A stretch of 64,000 nucleotides of DNA from Clostridiales bacterium (lineage in GTDB: Bacteria; Bacillota; Clostridia; Oscillospirales; Acutalibacteraceae). A program made the position numbers and the translations under genes. Below, one piece after another: positions 17,683 through 26,570 of the stretch (position 1 is its first letter; each line of letters starts with the position of its first letter). The stretch lies in contig DULI01000010.1 of the NCBI GenBank assembly GCA_012840445.1, positions 24,671-88,670 on the forward strand. The letters run 5' to 3'. Under the pieces are notes generated by a model. It did not search any database and was not told the origin of the DNA. It was given only the letters and a program-made list of their open reading frames with translations.

Positions 17683-20013
17683 TTGAGGCGTATATATAAA
17701 TTTTTATCAATTTTTTTGTCGATAAGTATTATCTGCAGTTTTTTGCCGATTTTTAATGTTTTTGCAGATGAATACACGCCCGCTACCAATCTGCCGTCCA
17801 TTTATATAAACCTATACGGCGGGGCGAAAATCGAGAATATTACAAAAGAGAATTATCTTAACGGAGAATTTTCGTTGGTTGGAGCCGAAGGTTTTGACGA
17901 TATACTCGGGATGAAGCTTGAGATAAAGGGAAGGGGAAATTCTACCTGGACACTTCCCAAAAAACCTTATCAGATAAAGTTGGACAGCAAAACAAATTTG
18001 CTTGGAATGGGAAAAGCTAAAAAGTGGATTTTGCTTGCCAACTACTGGGATAAGACCCTGATGCGAAACTATCTCACGCTAAACCTTGCATTGGATATGG
18101 GATTGCCCGGCACCCCCGAATGCGCCTTTGTGGATTTGTATATCAACGGCGAGTACCAGGGAAATTATCTTTTGACTGAAAAAGTTGAGATTGGCGACAA
18201 CCGTGTTGAGATTGACGATGAAAACGGCGGCGTATTGTTTGAAATTGAACAGCGTTACCGCCATAACGATTGTACATATTGTTTTGAAACGCCCCTTGGT
18301 GTACACCTTACATATAAGGAGCCTGAATACGACGATGTTACCGAGCAGTTTATGAATTGGTTGATGGAGACAAACAACCAGTATATACTGCAGGTTGAAC
18401 AGTCTCTGTCGCAAGGATATGATGAATACTCAAAGTATATTGACGTGCAGTCATTTGTGGATTGGTATATTCTCAACGAATTTGTTAAAAACTACGATTC
18501 CCAGTTTGTAACCAGCTGCTACTGCTACAGAGACGTAGGCGGCAAGCTTTTCATGGGACCGGTTTGGGATTATGATACCTGCATGGGCAACCAGTCTATT
18601 ATTGGCTACGGTACTGTGGACGGCTGGCTTATCACAAATGCGCCATGGTATGGAGAATTATTCAAAGACAGTACCTTTGTAAATCTGGTAAAACAACGCT
18701 GGACCGAGCTTAAAAAGCAGGGTATGTTTTCAGGTTTATATGACAGTATTGAATATGTTGACCAACTTATAGGAGAGTCCCGCAAGCTTGACAATCAGAA
18801 GTGGCCAAACGCTTTGACAGATTCGATAAGAGACGACCACAGCAGGGTATACCATACCTATGAAGAAGAGCTTGATTACCTTAAAAACTATATCGCCAAC
18901 CGCACTCTTTGGATAGACAGCCAGTGGAACCTAAATCCATACAGCCAGAACAATATAAAGGATAACCTTATTATCATAACCAAAGGGTTACTCCAGACCC
19001 GTTTTGCCTACACCGAAGAAAATGTCAACAAAGCATTGAGTCTTTATGCACAACTTAAGGATAAAACAACATTGCCTGCAGAAGTTAAGGATTTCGTTGA
19101 ATCCGAGCTGTTAGACCAAATAAGCTCGATATTTGATGAATTATTGCCGGTTGACAGTTATTCAAAGCGCAGCAAAATAAGAAAGGCAAGGGAAATATAT
19201 GATTCCCTGGATGATGAGTTAAAAGCGCTTGTGACTAGGTATCAGATTCTCCTGCAGGCTGAAGAGGATTTAATCGAGCTTGGAAGAACACTTGGATTTG
19301 GCAATGTGGCCGAAATTGATATAACCCATAATGTTGTTGCAGAATCAATAAGTGCAAGTTCCTCCGGCTTTAGAAACGAGGGAGTAGAAAACATTTTAGA
19401 TGGTTCCACCCAGACCAAATACTGTGCCTCGGCCAATTGGCCAGTAGTTATTGAGTGGAGAATGAAAACACCCTCAACTATTCAGAATTATGCCATAGCC
19501 ACCGCTAATGACGAGCCCGGGCGCACTCCAAAATCATGGACGCTAAGCGGTTCGACGGACGGCGCTGAGTGGACAGTAATAGATACTGAAGAAGATGGGG
19601 GGCTTTCCCGCGAGTTCTTTACCTATAAAGAATTTACCGTAGATAATCCTGGTGAGTATGTCTACTACAAGCTGGAGTTTACTTCGAATCTGGACGATGT
19701 GGGTATTATTCAGATTTCTGAACTGGTGCTAGGCGGTGAATTAGGTGAACCGGATCCGGGTGATCCAAACGACCCGAATGATCCGAATGACCCGAATGAT
19801 CCGAATGATCCAAATGATCCAGAGCCACTGCCAGGAGATGCCAACTTGGATGGCAAGGTTACCGTAGCTGATATAATACAGCTTCGCAACTTTATAATGG
19901 GCCGCCAGACGCCGAGTGAGAAACAGTTTGCTGCAAGTGACCTTGATTCTGACGGCAGGATTACGGTAACAGATATAGTGTCCATCAGAAACCTGATTAT
20001 GTCACAGGGGTAA
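17683..20013 (+). CDS. secreted CotH-like protein with discoidin-like domain and C-terminal type I dockerin
   Basis: A 776-residue exported protein. The start is TTG with GGGGTGAT six to eleven bases upstream. A signal peptide ends near 'FNVFA-DEY'. Residues ~37-400 form a CotH kinase-like domain ('KGRGNSTWTLPKKPYQIKL', 'WILLANYWDKTLMRNYL', 'GNYLLTEKVEI', 'MGPVWDYDTCMG'). A helical segment follows (~420-545), then a discoidin/F5-8C-like beta domain (~549-686), a Pro-Asn-Asp linker, and a type I dockerin (718-776) with two Ca2+ loops ('DANLDGKVTVAD', 'DLDSDGRITVTD'). CotH phosphorylates spore-coat protein in Bacillus. A dockerin means docking to cohesins, so this is a likely cellulosome component. 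No cohesin gene is in the window. Confidence 0.93.
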   Translation: MRRIYKFLSIFLSISIICSFLPIFNVFADEYTPATNLPSIYINLYGGAKIENITKENYLNGEFSLVGAEGFDDILGMKLEIKGRGNSTWTLPKKPYQIKLDSKTNLLGMGKAKKWILLANYWDKTLMRNYLTLNLALDMGLPGTPECAFVDLYINGEYQGNYLLTEKVEIGDNRVEIDDENGGVLFEIEQRYRHNDCTYCFETPLGVHLTYKEPEYDDVTEQFMNWLMETNNQYILQVEQSLSQGYDEYSKYIDVQSFVDWYILNEFVKNYDSQFVTSCYCYRDVGGKLFMGPVWDYDTCMGNQSIIGYGTVDGWLITNAPWYGELFKDSTFVNLVKQRWTELKKQGMFSGLYDSIEYVDQLIGESRKLDNQKWPNALTDSIRDDHSRVYHTYEEELDYLKNYIANRTLWIDSQWNLNPYSQNNIKDNLIIITKGLLQTRFAYTEENVNKALSLYAQLKDKTTLPAEVKDFVESELLDQISSIFDELLPVDSYSKRSKIRKAREIYDSLDDELKALVTRYQILLQAEEDLIELGRTLGFGNVAEIDITHNVVAESISASSSGFRNEGVENILDGSTQTKYCASANWPVVIEWRMKTPSTIQNYAIATANDEPGRTPKSWTLSGSTDGAEWTVIDTEEDGGLSREFFTYKEFTVDNPGEYVYYKLEFTSNLDDVGIIQISELVLGGELGEPDPGDPNDPNDPNDPNDPNDPNDPEPLPGDANLDGKVTVADIIQLRNFIMGRQTPSEKQFAASDLDSDGRITVTDIVSIRNLIMSQG
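19762..19815 (+). repeat. nine-base coding repeat, Asp-Pro-Asn linker
   Basis: Six tandem GAYCCRAAY-type units encode six Asp-Pro-Asn triplets between the discoidin-like domain and the dockerin of the CotH-like protein. It is a flexible linker of the kind usual in cellulosomal proteins, and prone to slippage. Confidence 0.85.
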
Positions 20014-20030
20014 ATTAAAATAATCACAAT

Positions 20031-20062
20031 AAAAAAGCGGACTTTTGGTCCGCTTTTTTTAT
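20031..20062 (+). terminator. intrinsic terminator after the CotH-dockerin gene
   Basis: AAAAAGCGGAC and its complement pair around a TTTT loop, followed by a T-run. It is symmetric and could also serve the convergent YabE gene. Confidence 0.85.
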
Positions 20063-20096
20063 TGGCTTAAATTCTAGGTAAACAACACCGTGATAA

Positions 20097-21239
20097 TTAG
20101 TCTAATATATAAACTTCAACATTTCGAACACCGAAGTTAATACATTCCCCATGCGTATTAAAGTACAGGTCAACGATATAATTATTCTTTTTGGCGAATC
20201 CGCCGGTATCGGCAGCGATGGCGTAGCCATATATATAGCTGCCGTCAGCCGTTCGAATAAACAGTTTTGTCCCGTATGGTATTATTTTGGGGTTAACTGC
20301 TACATATCCCGGTCGGGGTTTTACACCTGTCGCGCATACAGAGCCCTCGCTGGCGGTATATGCGGTTGCTTTGCCTTTTAATAAAGTTTTGTACTTGACG
20401 GGTCTGCCAGTTGCGTCGAGCTCGATCGGCTTTTCAGGCACAAGGGTGGAAATGCATTTGATTTTGCTGCTGTCGGTAACGGCTTTTGGCGTGGAATCTG
20501 TTTTTGCAACCGTTTGTTTGGGCGTGTTTTGAGTAGTATTTTTGCTGCTATTGGAGGTTTTGGTGCCGATTATTGTTTTAGCGTTGACAGCAGGTTTTAT
20601 TATAGTTTCCTCGACTTTATCGGTCTCGGCAATTTCGCCGTTGACCAGCTTTTTGCGGTAGGTAACAAGTTTTATGCCTGATTCGCCTTCGGCGTAATCC
20701 TTCTTTCCTTTTTCGAGCGAGGCGGAATAGACCGTCTCGGTTTTGAATGGCACGGTTTCTTCAGTGGTTTCAAATATATAGTCTATTTTAATAACATCAA
20801 TAAATGTCTGTCCGGTAAGCTTTTGATTAATATCCATGTTAATTATATCGTCGTCATCTATAACTACACCGGCGGCTGACAGGGCGGTAGCAACCGTACC
20901 TTTCGTAAGGTTTACAGTTTTGCTTTCATCTCCAACAGTAATTGTAACCGGAAAAGCTCTTGCAAGATTAATAATTGTACCTTTTTGGTTTTTTTCAGTG
21001 GTGATTTCGTCGAATTCGGAATATTCAATGCCAGCGATTTTTAAAATCTCTGCCGGTTCGGTGCGGAAGGTCTTTATTTTATATATATTAGACCCGTCTA
21101 CAATTGAAACGGTTTTAAGCGTGGAAAAAAGCGCCAGCAGGGAAATTACGCAAACTGTTAGAAGTGCTAATGCAGCATTTTTACGTCTTCGCAGATTCGG
21201 TAAATAGAATTTCGCCAAGATTTTTAACTTGTTAAACAT
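20097..21239 (-). CDS. yabE: YabE/Rpf-like cell-wall protein (DUF348, G5, 3D domains)
   Basis: A 380-residue exported or membrane-anchored wall hydrolase-type protein. An N-terminal membrane segment ('ALALLTVCVISLLALF') is followed by a DUF348 ubiquitin-like region ('FPVTITVGDESKTVNLTKGT'), a G5-type region ('ETVYSASLEKGKKDYAEGES'), a Ser/Thr/Lys linker, and a C-terminal 3D domain ('GKATAYTASEGSVCATG', 'AADTGGFAKKNNYIVDLYF') with the Asp residues of the MltA-like barrel. Family members remodel peptidoglycan. AAAGGAG lies before the ATG at 21239. Only one DUF348 repeat is clear. Confidence 0.9.
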   Translation of the reverse strand: MFNKLKILAKFYLPNLRRRKNAALALLTVCVISLLALFSTLKTVSIVDGSNIYKIKTFRTEPAEILKIAGIEYSEFDEITTEKNQKGTIINLARAFPVTITVGDESKTVNLTKGTVATALSAAGVVIDDDDIINMDINQKLTGQTFIDVIKIDYIFETTEETVPFKTETVYSASLEKGKKDYAEGESGIKLVTYRKKLVNGEIAETDKVEETIIKPAVNAKTIIGTKTSNSSKNTTQNTPKQTVAKTDSTPKAVTDSSKIKCISTLVPEKPIELDATGRPVKYKTLLKGKATAYTASEGSVCATGVKPRPGYVAVNPKIIPYGTKLFIRTADGSYIYGYAIAADTGGFAKKNNYIVDLYFNTHGECINFGVRNVEVYILD

Positions 21240-21594
21240 CTGATATCTCCTTTTTAATCCATGGGGCATAAATAGCCACAATGCCCATGATACATCTTGA
21301 CTGGTAGGATTATAGTTTTGTGGCGGTTTAATGTCAACTTTTTAAGCCGCTTTCCGCTTGTGGATTTTCTACAAAGTTTTTATGCCTTTCAGCTGAATTA
21401 ACCGGGCTATATACGCCATAAAACGCACATAAGATTCAAAGAACTACATATTTGTTGTGCAAAACGACGGGCAAACTTGAATAATATTCACAAAATTAGC
21501 CTTCGTTTTAATAGACCTTACGCCTGTTTCCTCATACTTTCACCCCAGAAATAGAAGATTTCACTATTATTATGCCCATAAAATGGATTCTTCA
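21240..21594. other. intergenic region upstream of yabE
   Basis: The stretch holds the yabE promoter at 21309-21337 and a short leader. From about 21340 to 21594 I see no gene, RNA gene, repeat or riboswitch that I can support. Confidence 0.5.
21309..21337 (-). promoter_or_regulatory. consensus SigA promoter of yabE
   Basis: On the minus strand TTGACA (21332-21337) and TATAAT (21309-21314) are exactly 17 bases apart, a full consensus match, about 70 bases upstream of the ATG. Confidence 0.85.
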
Positions 21595-21596
21595 AA

Positions 21597-21635
21597 CAAA
21601 AAATAGAAAAACAGCAAGACAGTAGTCTTACTGTT
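21597..21635 (-). terminator. intrinsic terminator overlapping the M23 peptidase stop
   Basis: On the minus strand the stem CAGCAACAGTA/TACTGT..TTGCTG, with a short bulge, is followed by a TTTTTCTATTTTTT run. The stem begins within the last codons of the peptidase gene. Confidence 0.75.
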
Positions 21636-22686
21636 GCTGGTTCAAGATTGCTTCAACCTCGGGTATTTTTATGTCATACACGCGGTTGTAATCTTTGGTG
21701 TTCGGGTTTTTTACCACCTCGGACTTATTTTTGCTTAATAATTTTACAATATTATAAACATCAATCCAGATTTCATTGTTGCTTTCTTTCTGGGACTCGT
21801 CGAAGACTAGCTGCATGCCAAAATGCAGATGGTGCTGCTTAATGTTGTTTGTGTTTTCTTTTGTGCTGTAACCCGTTCTGCCAAGATAACCTATTACATC
21901 GCCCGCTTTAACTATCGAGCCTTCCTTAAGGTCTTTATGATAGGGGAAGTTTTGCCTTAAGTGGGCATAGTAATAGTATCGTTTTCTATCAAGGCTTCTA
22001 ATACCAATGCGCCATCCGCCATACTGGTTCCAGCCAAGCGCCTCGACAATTCCCGATTCTACTGCTATGATCGGAGTGCCCACGCTGCCCATGAGGTCGT
22101 TGCCCAGGTGTTTGCGTGTAAAGCCGTAATCCCTTTTGTTGCCAAAATCGTCGTAATGGGAAAAGTAATAGTTCTTTGCAATGGGGCAGAAGGCCTTAAG
22201 GCCATACTTTTTAATCCATTTTTTGCCCGTTTCGCTGGCCTCGTCTTTTACCTCGATTTCAAACTCTCCTAAAAACCCGGAAAGCACAGCACTGTATGCC
22301 TCAAGGTAGTATGGATAGTACTTAAGGTCTTTTGTCAGTTCCTCCATGGTTTTGCCTTCCTTTAGCTGTTTTGCAAGATTATCAAGCTGAGAGGTTTTAA
22401 ACCTTTTAAAGTTCCCGCCGTTTTTGGCAGCGCAATATGCCAACATTTCAATCCAGTCGAGTTTTACCTCTTTGCCGTAAGACTCGATATCAAGCTTCAT
22501 GGCCTTTTCAAGCGCTTCGTATGAAACATTAAAATCCACCCATTGGATTATACCGTCTTTATAAAGTGAAGAACCGGCGGCGAAGACCAGATTGTGAATG
22601 GCAATACTGCTTATTACAAGGCTTATACACAGCACGATAATTATTAGGGACAACAGCATTTTGCGCCTGCCTATTATTACATACAT
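21628..22686 (-). CDS. M23-family (LytM-like) peptidase, membrane-anchored
   Basis: A 352-residue protein with an N-terminal membrane anchor ('MLLSLIIIVLCISLVISSIAI') and a C-terminal zinc metallopeptidase domain. The LytM motifs are 'RKHLGNDLMGS' (HxxxD zinc ligands) and 'HHLHFGMQL' (HxH). The core 'GTPIIAVESGIVEALGWN' and 'GDVIGYLGRTGYS' are typical. The ~130-residue middle region is helical and unassigned. Such enzymes cut peptide crosslinks in peptidoglycan, or act as scaffolds like SpoIIQ; intact zinc ligands argue for activity. The ATG at 22686 follows GGGGTG. Confidence 0.9.
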   Translation of the reverse strand: MYVIIGRRKMLLSLIIIVLCISLVISSIAIHNLVFAAGSSLYKDGIIQWVDFNVSYEALEKAMKLDIESYGKEVKLDWIEMLAYCAAKNGGNFKRFKTSQLDNLAKQLKEGKTMEELTKDLKYYPYYLEAYSAVLSGFLGEFEIEVKDEASETGKKWIKKYGLKAFCPIAKNYYFSHYDDFGNKRDYGFTRKHLGNDLMGSVGTPIIAVESGIVEALGWNQYGGWRIGIRSLDRKRYYYYAHLRQNFPYHKDLKEGSIVKAGDVIGYLGRTGYSTKENTNNIKQHHLHFGMQLVFDESQKESNNEIWIDVYNIVKLLSKNKSEVVKNPNTKDYNRVYDIKIPEVEAILNQQQ

Positions 22687-22859
22687 ATGCAACACCCCGG
22701 TTTTTGTAGCTAAATGCAATCTCATTTACTATATATGTCGTATAATGATTTTAAATACTAAAAACACTATCAATATTTAACCGATGTGTTTTGTTTTTGG
22801 TACTGGCGATGTTGTATGTGATATATAAATAATTGTATTTTAAATATATAATTAAATAA

Positions 22860-22899
22860 AAAAGACTGCTGTAAACAAAATTACAGCAGTCTTTTTTTG
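22860..22899. terminator. strong intrinsic terminator downstream of ku-ligD
   Basis: A 14-base-pair perfect stem (AAAGACTGCTGTAA and complement) with a six-base loop has T-runs on both strands. It most probably ends the ku-ligD transcript, including the small gene at 22945-23076. Confidence 0.85.
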
Positions 22900-22944
22900 A
22901 CCCGACTTGGAAATATTAAAAACCTTTGTTGCTATATCTGGACT

Positions 22945-23076
22945 CTACCGCAAGATTTCTTTAACAATCTTATGTGCCAGTTTTGCGGCGCCTTTCCCAC
23001 ATGTGTCGCACACAAGGTAACCTGGCTTTCTCGGTGTTCGGCAGCCCACCCCTCCCAAGGCTTGGCGCCTTTTCAA
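22945..23076 (-). CDS. possible 43-residue Cys-containing protein after ligD
   Basis: A 44-codon frame starts at a TTG (23076) about 14 bases after the ligD stop; GAGG lies eight bases before it. The product is very basic, with three Cys in 'GCRTPRKPGYLVCDTCGKG' followed by a basic helix. The pattern could bind one metal ion or nucleic acid. The strong terminator at 22860-22899 lies beyond it, leaving room for it in the ku-ligD transcript. No homologue is recalled with confidence; the start is non-ATG. Confidence 0.45.
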   Translation of the reverse strand: MKRRQALGGVGCRTPRKPGYLVCDTCGKGAAKLAHKIVKEILR

Positions 23077-23090
23077 CCTGTAAACCTCAT

Positions 23091-25532
23091 TTATTTTGAT
23101 GGATTGAGTCGTTGTTCATTTTCAAAAAAGCCCTTCCAGGGATCTTCTTTGTCAAGCCGTATTAATGCGGTTTGCATATCAATTCCGTCTGGTGCAATTG
23201 TATCAAGTTCCTCCCAGGAAATTGGCATGGACACTCGCGCCCCTTCCCTTGCCCTTAAGGAATAGGGGGCAATGCTCGTGGCACCCCTGCCGTTTCGAAT
23301 CCAATCAATAAAAATCTTGTTTGTACGCTTGGCCTTTCTCGAATTGCTGGTATAACGGTCCGGCCACTTGTGCTCCATTACTTCGGCAATCCGCCTTGCA
23401 AAATCGTAAAACACTTCCCAGGAAGCGGCAGGTTTTAGAGGTACAACCACGTGGTATCCCTTGCCGCCACTGGTTTTAAGATAGGAATTTAGTGACAGCT
23501 CTGAAAGAATGCCCCTTAATTCCCGAACCCCTTGCCGCACTATATCAACGTCCATGCCCTCATCTGGGTCAAGGTCAAATACCATCATATCCGGTTTCTC
23601 AAGCTGGTCCACACGGCTTCCCCAAATGTGAAACTCCAAGGTTCCCATCTGGGCTTCAGATATAAGCCCCAGTTCATTTTCGATGTAAAAGTAATCCTCA
23701 ACAGTTCCGCCGTCGGAGGGGACAGGTGTAGCAACCACACCTTCGCCCGGGGTGGCGGGGTGTTTTTTATAAAAGCAGGTTTGTGTTATTCCCTTTGGGC
23801 AGCGCACAACGCTCAAAATCCTGTGGCTTACATATGGCAGCATGCGGGGCGCAATTTTAGCATAGTAGCTCACAACATCCGCCTTTGTGATTTTGGGGTT
23901 GTCAAATATTATCTTGTCAGGGTTTGTTATTTTGATTCCTTTAATAACAATACTTCCGTTGGTTCCCATAGCACTTTCAGCTTCCTCGTACATTGGAATT
24001 ACCTCATTTTTGGGCTTTTCAAGTTGGATTTCTTTTGGACTTTTGTCTGTGCGCAGCCCCTTAAAACTTGCTTGTCTTAACAGGTTGTCTTTAGTCCATT
24101 CGCTAAATCTAATTTCTGCAACTGTATTAGGCTGAAGCCAAATTATTTTTTCATTTGTGCGCCGGCTTGGAGGATTTTTAAAAGGGGAGGAGGCTTGTTT
24201 TATATGCTCAAACTGGGCCAAAAGATCCTTAGTAACCGCCTGGCTGAATCCTGTTCCGGCCCGCCCAACATATACCAAATCCTCGTCATCATATGCGCCA
24301 AGTAAAAGCGAACTGATACCTCTTGCCTTTTTATCTGAAAGTGTAAAACCTCCGATGACAAATTCCTGCCGCTTTTCGCATTTTAGTTTAATCCAGTCTC
24401 CGTTTCGGGTTCCGCTGTATACAGAATCCGCTTTTTTGCCGATTATCCCTTCCATTCCGAGGCTGCATGCAGCCTTAAAGCACTCTTCCCCGTTGCCTTC
24501 AACATGCTTGCTGTAGTGCAGGTTGCCAGGAGCTGTTTGCATTAAGTTTTCAAGCGTTTTTTTCCTTTCTGAAAGTGTTTGTTGCCGTAGGTCCTTGCCG
24601 TCTAATGCCAGCAGGTCGAAGATTATATAAGTAAGTTTTTGGCCTTTTGGGTTTTTCATATAGTTTTGCAGCGCCTGAAAATCGGTTTTGCCTGATTGGT
24701 CTGTCACAACCATCTCGCCGTCCAGCACCATTGACCTGCCGCCCGCCCAGTCAAGAAGGGCAGAGGCTATGCTGCTGAACCTGTCTGTATAATTATTGCC
24801 ATTGCGGGTCACAAGCCGGACTGTATTACCCTCTATAAACGACACTATCCGGTACCCGTCGTATTTAAGCTCGAACAGCCATCCCTCGCCGTCGGGAATG
24901 GTATTCACCAGCTTTGCAAGCTGTACATCTACTTTATCAAACGGGTTTTTTACGATCTTTTCATCCTCACCCTTTTCAATCTCTTGCATAGTACGGCCTG
25001 TACGAATACTTGTGTTATATTTAGAGATTCCATTGTCGTCCTTTGAATATTTGTCCTTCTCTTTAATTAATAACCAGTTTTCTCTTTGATCGCCTTCTTT
25101 GGTATTAATTTTAACCAAAGCCCAACCGCCTTTAAGCCTACGGCCATTTAGTATAAATTTAAGCGAGCCTTCTTTTAGACCCGTCTCCACATCCACAAGG
25201 GGTTCCCAGGTGCCCTCGTCCCAAAGCATGACCGTCCCGCCGCCGTACTCGCCTTTGGGGATTGTCCCTTCAAAGTTTCTGTATTCTAATGGGTGATCTT
25301 CCACCCTTACTGCCAATCGCTTGTCACGCGGATTAAAGGACGGCCCCTTTGGAACTGCCCAGCTTAAAAGGGTTCCGTCCCATTCAAGGCGAAGGTCATA
25401 GTGGTCGTTCCGCGCCATATGGTGCTGTACGGCAAACCTAAGAGTATCTTTTGTTTCTTCTGTTTTTCCCTGCGGCTCAAATGTCCTGTCAAAATCCCTT
25501 TTTAGGTTGTACTCATAAAGCTTTTTGGTCAT
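23091..25532 (-). CDS. ligD: multifunctional ATP-dependent DNA ligase LigD (PE-ligase-polymerase)
   Basis: An 813-residue end-joining enzyme in the order phosphoesterase-ligase-polymerase. The PE domain (about 10-160) has 'HHMARNDHYDLRLEWDG' and 'IPKGEYGGGTV'. The ligase domain (about 205-500) has the adenylated Lys in 'FELKYDGYRI', and 'DGEMVV' and 'EGIIGKK' for motifs III and IV. The AEP polymerase domain (about 530-800) has 'FDLDPDEGMD' (catalytic Asp pair) and 'KTSGGKGYHVVVPL'. It repairs double-strand breaks with Ku. This domain order matches the Pseudomonas form rather than the mycobacterial one. It begins three bases after ku. Confidence 0.96.
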   Translation of the reverse strand: MTKKLYEYNLKRDFDRTFEPQGKTEETKDTLRFAVQHHMARNDHYDLRLEWDGTLLSWAVPKGPSFNPRDKRLAVRVEDHPLEYRNFEGTIPKGEYGGGTVMLWDEGTWEPLVDVETGLKEGSLKFILNGRRLKGGWALVKINTKEGDQRENWLLIKEKDKYSKDDNGISKYNTSIRTGRTMQEIEKGEDEKIVKNPFDKVDVQLAKLVNTIPDGEGWLFELKYDGYRIVSFIEGNTVRLVTRNGNNYTDRFSSIASALLDWAGGRSMVLDGEMVVTDQSGKTDFQALQNYMKNPKGQKLTYIIFDLLALDGKDLRQQTLSERKKTLENLMQTAPGNLHYSKHVEGNGEECFKAACSLGMEGIIGKKADSVYSGTRNGDWIKLKCEKRQEFVIGGFTLSDKKARGISSLLLGAYDDEDLVYVGRAGTGFSQAVTKDLLAQFEHIKQASSPFKNPPSRRTNEKIIWLQPNTVAEIRFSEWTKDNLLRQASFKGLRTDKSPKEIQLEKPKNEVIPMYEEAESAMGTNGSIVIKGIKITNPDKIIFDNPKITKADVVSYYAKIAPRMLPYVSHRILSVVRCPKGITQTCFYKKHPATPGEGVVATPVPSDGGTVEDYFYIENELGLISEAQMGTLEFHIWGSRVDQLEKPDMMVFDLDPDEGMDVDIVRQGVRELRGILSELSLNSYLKTSGGKGYHVVVPLKPAASWEVFYDFARRIAEVMEHKWPDRYTSNSRKAKRTNKIFIDWIRNGRGATSIAPYSLRAREGARVSMPISWEELDTIAPDGIDMQTALIRLDKEDPWKGFFENEQRLNPSK

Positions 25533-25535
25533 GTG

Positions 25536-26309
25536 TTAAGCCGTTCCTTTTTCCTTTTTTGCCTTTTCTACGCTGACCTTAAGCGCTTCCATAAGATCAA
25601 TGACCTTTCCGGGGCTTTCGGGCTCCGCTGCGACAATCTCTCTGCCGGCAATTTTGCTTTCAATTAGCTCGCGCAGCTTGTGCTGGTATTCGTCTTTGTA
25701 TTTTGAAGGGTCGAACGGCGTATCCATAGAATTAATCAGCACCTTGGCCATATTAAGCTCAGCTTCAGACACCTGTGGCCTTGTGTACTGCCGTTGCAGC
25801 TCTTTGACTTCGTCGGCGTAAAACATGGTCGAAATAAGAATTCCGTCTTCCCGAGGGATAATGGCCATCAGCGTGTCCCTTGTACCCATAACGGTTTTGC
25901 CGATGGCAATCTTTTGTTCGGACATAAGGGCCTGGCGCAGCAGCTCAAATGCTTTCTCTCCGCCCGCCTCGGGCACTGCCTGATATGTCCGATCATAGTA
26001 AACGGGAGATATCTGGTTAAGCTGTGCAAAATGAAGTATTTGAATAGACTTTTCCTTTTCTGTTTTAATTTTTTCTATTTCTTCGTCGGTGATGATGACA
26101 TATTTGTCCTTGTCGTATTCAAATCCTCTGACAATATCTTCGGGTTTGATTTCTTTTCCGCAGTGTGCGCAGGTCTTTTTATAGCGAATGCGGCTGTTGT
26201 CCTCTTTGTGCAGCTGATTAAAATGAATGTCGTTGTCCTGTACGGCAGTGTACATTGCAATTGGAATGGCAACCATGCCGAAAGTTATTACCGATTTACG
26301 GGATACCAT
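25536..26309 (-). CDS. ku: Ku-family DNA end-binding protein
   Basis: A 257-residue bacterial Ku homodimer subunit that rings DNA ends and recruits LigD. 'SVITFGMVAIPIAMYTA' opens the Ku core and 'LHKEDNSRIRYKKTCAHCGK' is typical of bacterial Ku, with its CxxC. The C-terminal segment ('KVIDLMEALKVSVEKAKKE') is the usual LigD-interaction region. GGAGG precedes the ATG by 11 bases. In Bacillus, ku-ligD is spore-expressed; I did not find a convincing SigG promoter here. Confidence 0.95.
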   Translation of the reverse strand: MVSRKSVITFGMVAIPIAMYTAVQDNDIHFNQLHKEDNSRIRYKKTCAHCGKEIKPEDIVRGFEYDKDKYVIITDEEIEKIKTEKEKSIQILHFAQLNQISPVYYDRTYQAVPEAGGEKAFELLRQALMSEQKIAIGKTVMGTRDTLMAIIPREDGILISTMFYADEVKELQRQYTRPQVSEAELNMAKVLINSMDTPFDPSKYKDEYQHKLRELIESKIAGREIVAAEPESPGKVIDLMEALKVSVEKAKKEKGTA

Positions 26310-26540
26310 ATATAATCTACCTCCAGGGTTAGTGTTTCCTGTAGGTTTGTTAAGTATGTGTAACCCTACGGATTCAGAAATTTGCAGTCAAAAATAGTAC
26401 AAATGCCACAAAAATAGCGCTTATTATGCAAAAATTTACATATTTTTAAAGTGCCCCGCATTATCTTAAAGGTATTTTTGGTTGTTTTCTTAAGGCTACC
26501 CAATAAAACGTAATATACTCAATGTTTATTTTAAACCTAA

Positions 26541-26570
26541 AAAGCAGCAGGTTGCAAAACCTGCTGCTTA
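26541..26570 (-). terminator. intrinsic terminator of the histidine kinase operon
   Basis: AAGCAGCAGGTT/AACCTGCTGCTT is a 12-base-pair stem with a four-base loop. On the minus strand it overlaps the kinase stop codon and is followed by TTTAGG, a short T-run. Confidence 0.7.

Noticed and set aside
21240..21627. c-di-AMP (ydaO-type) riboswitch before yabE
   Set aside because: A consensus promoter lies only ~70 bases before the ATG, leaving no space in the transcript for the aptamer, and the core motifs were not seen.
26310..26400. SigG-type sporulation promoter for ku
   Set aside because: TGAATC and CATACTTA are present on the minus strand but only about 12 bases apart, too close for SigG.
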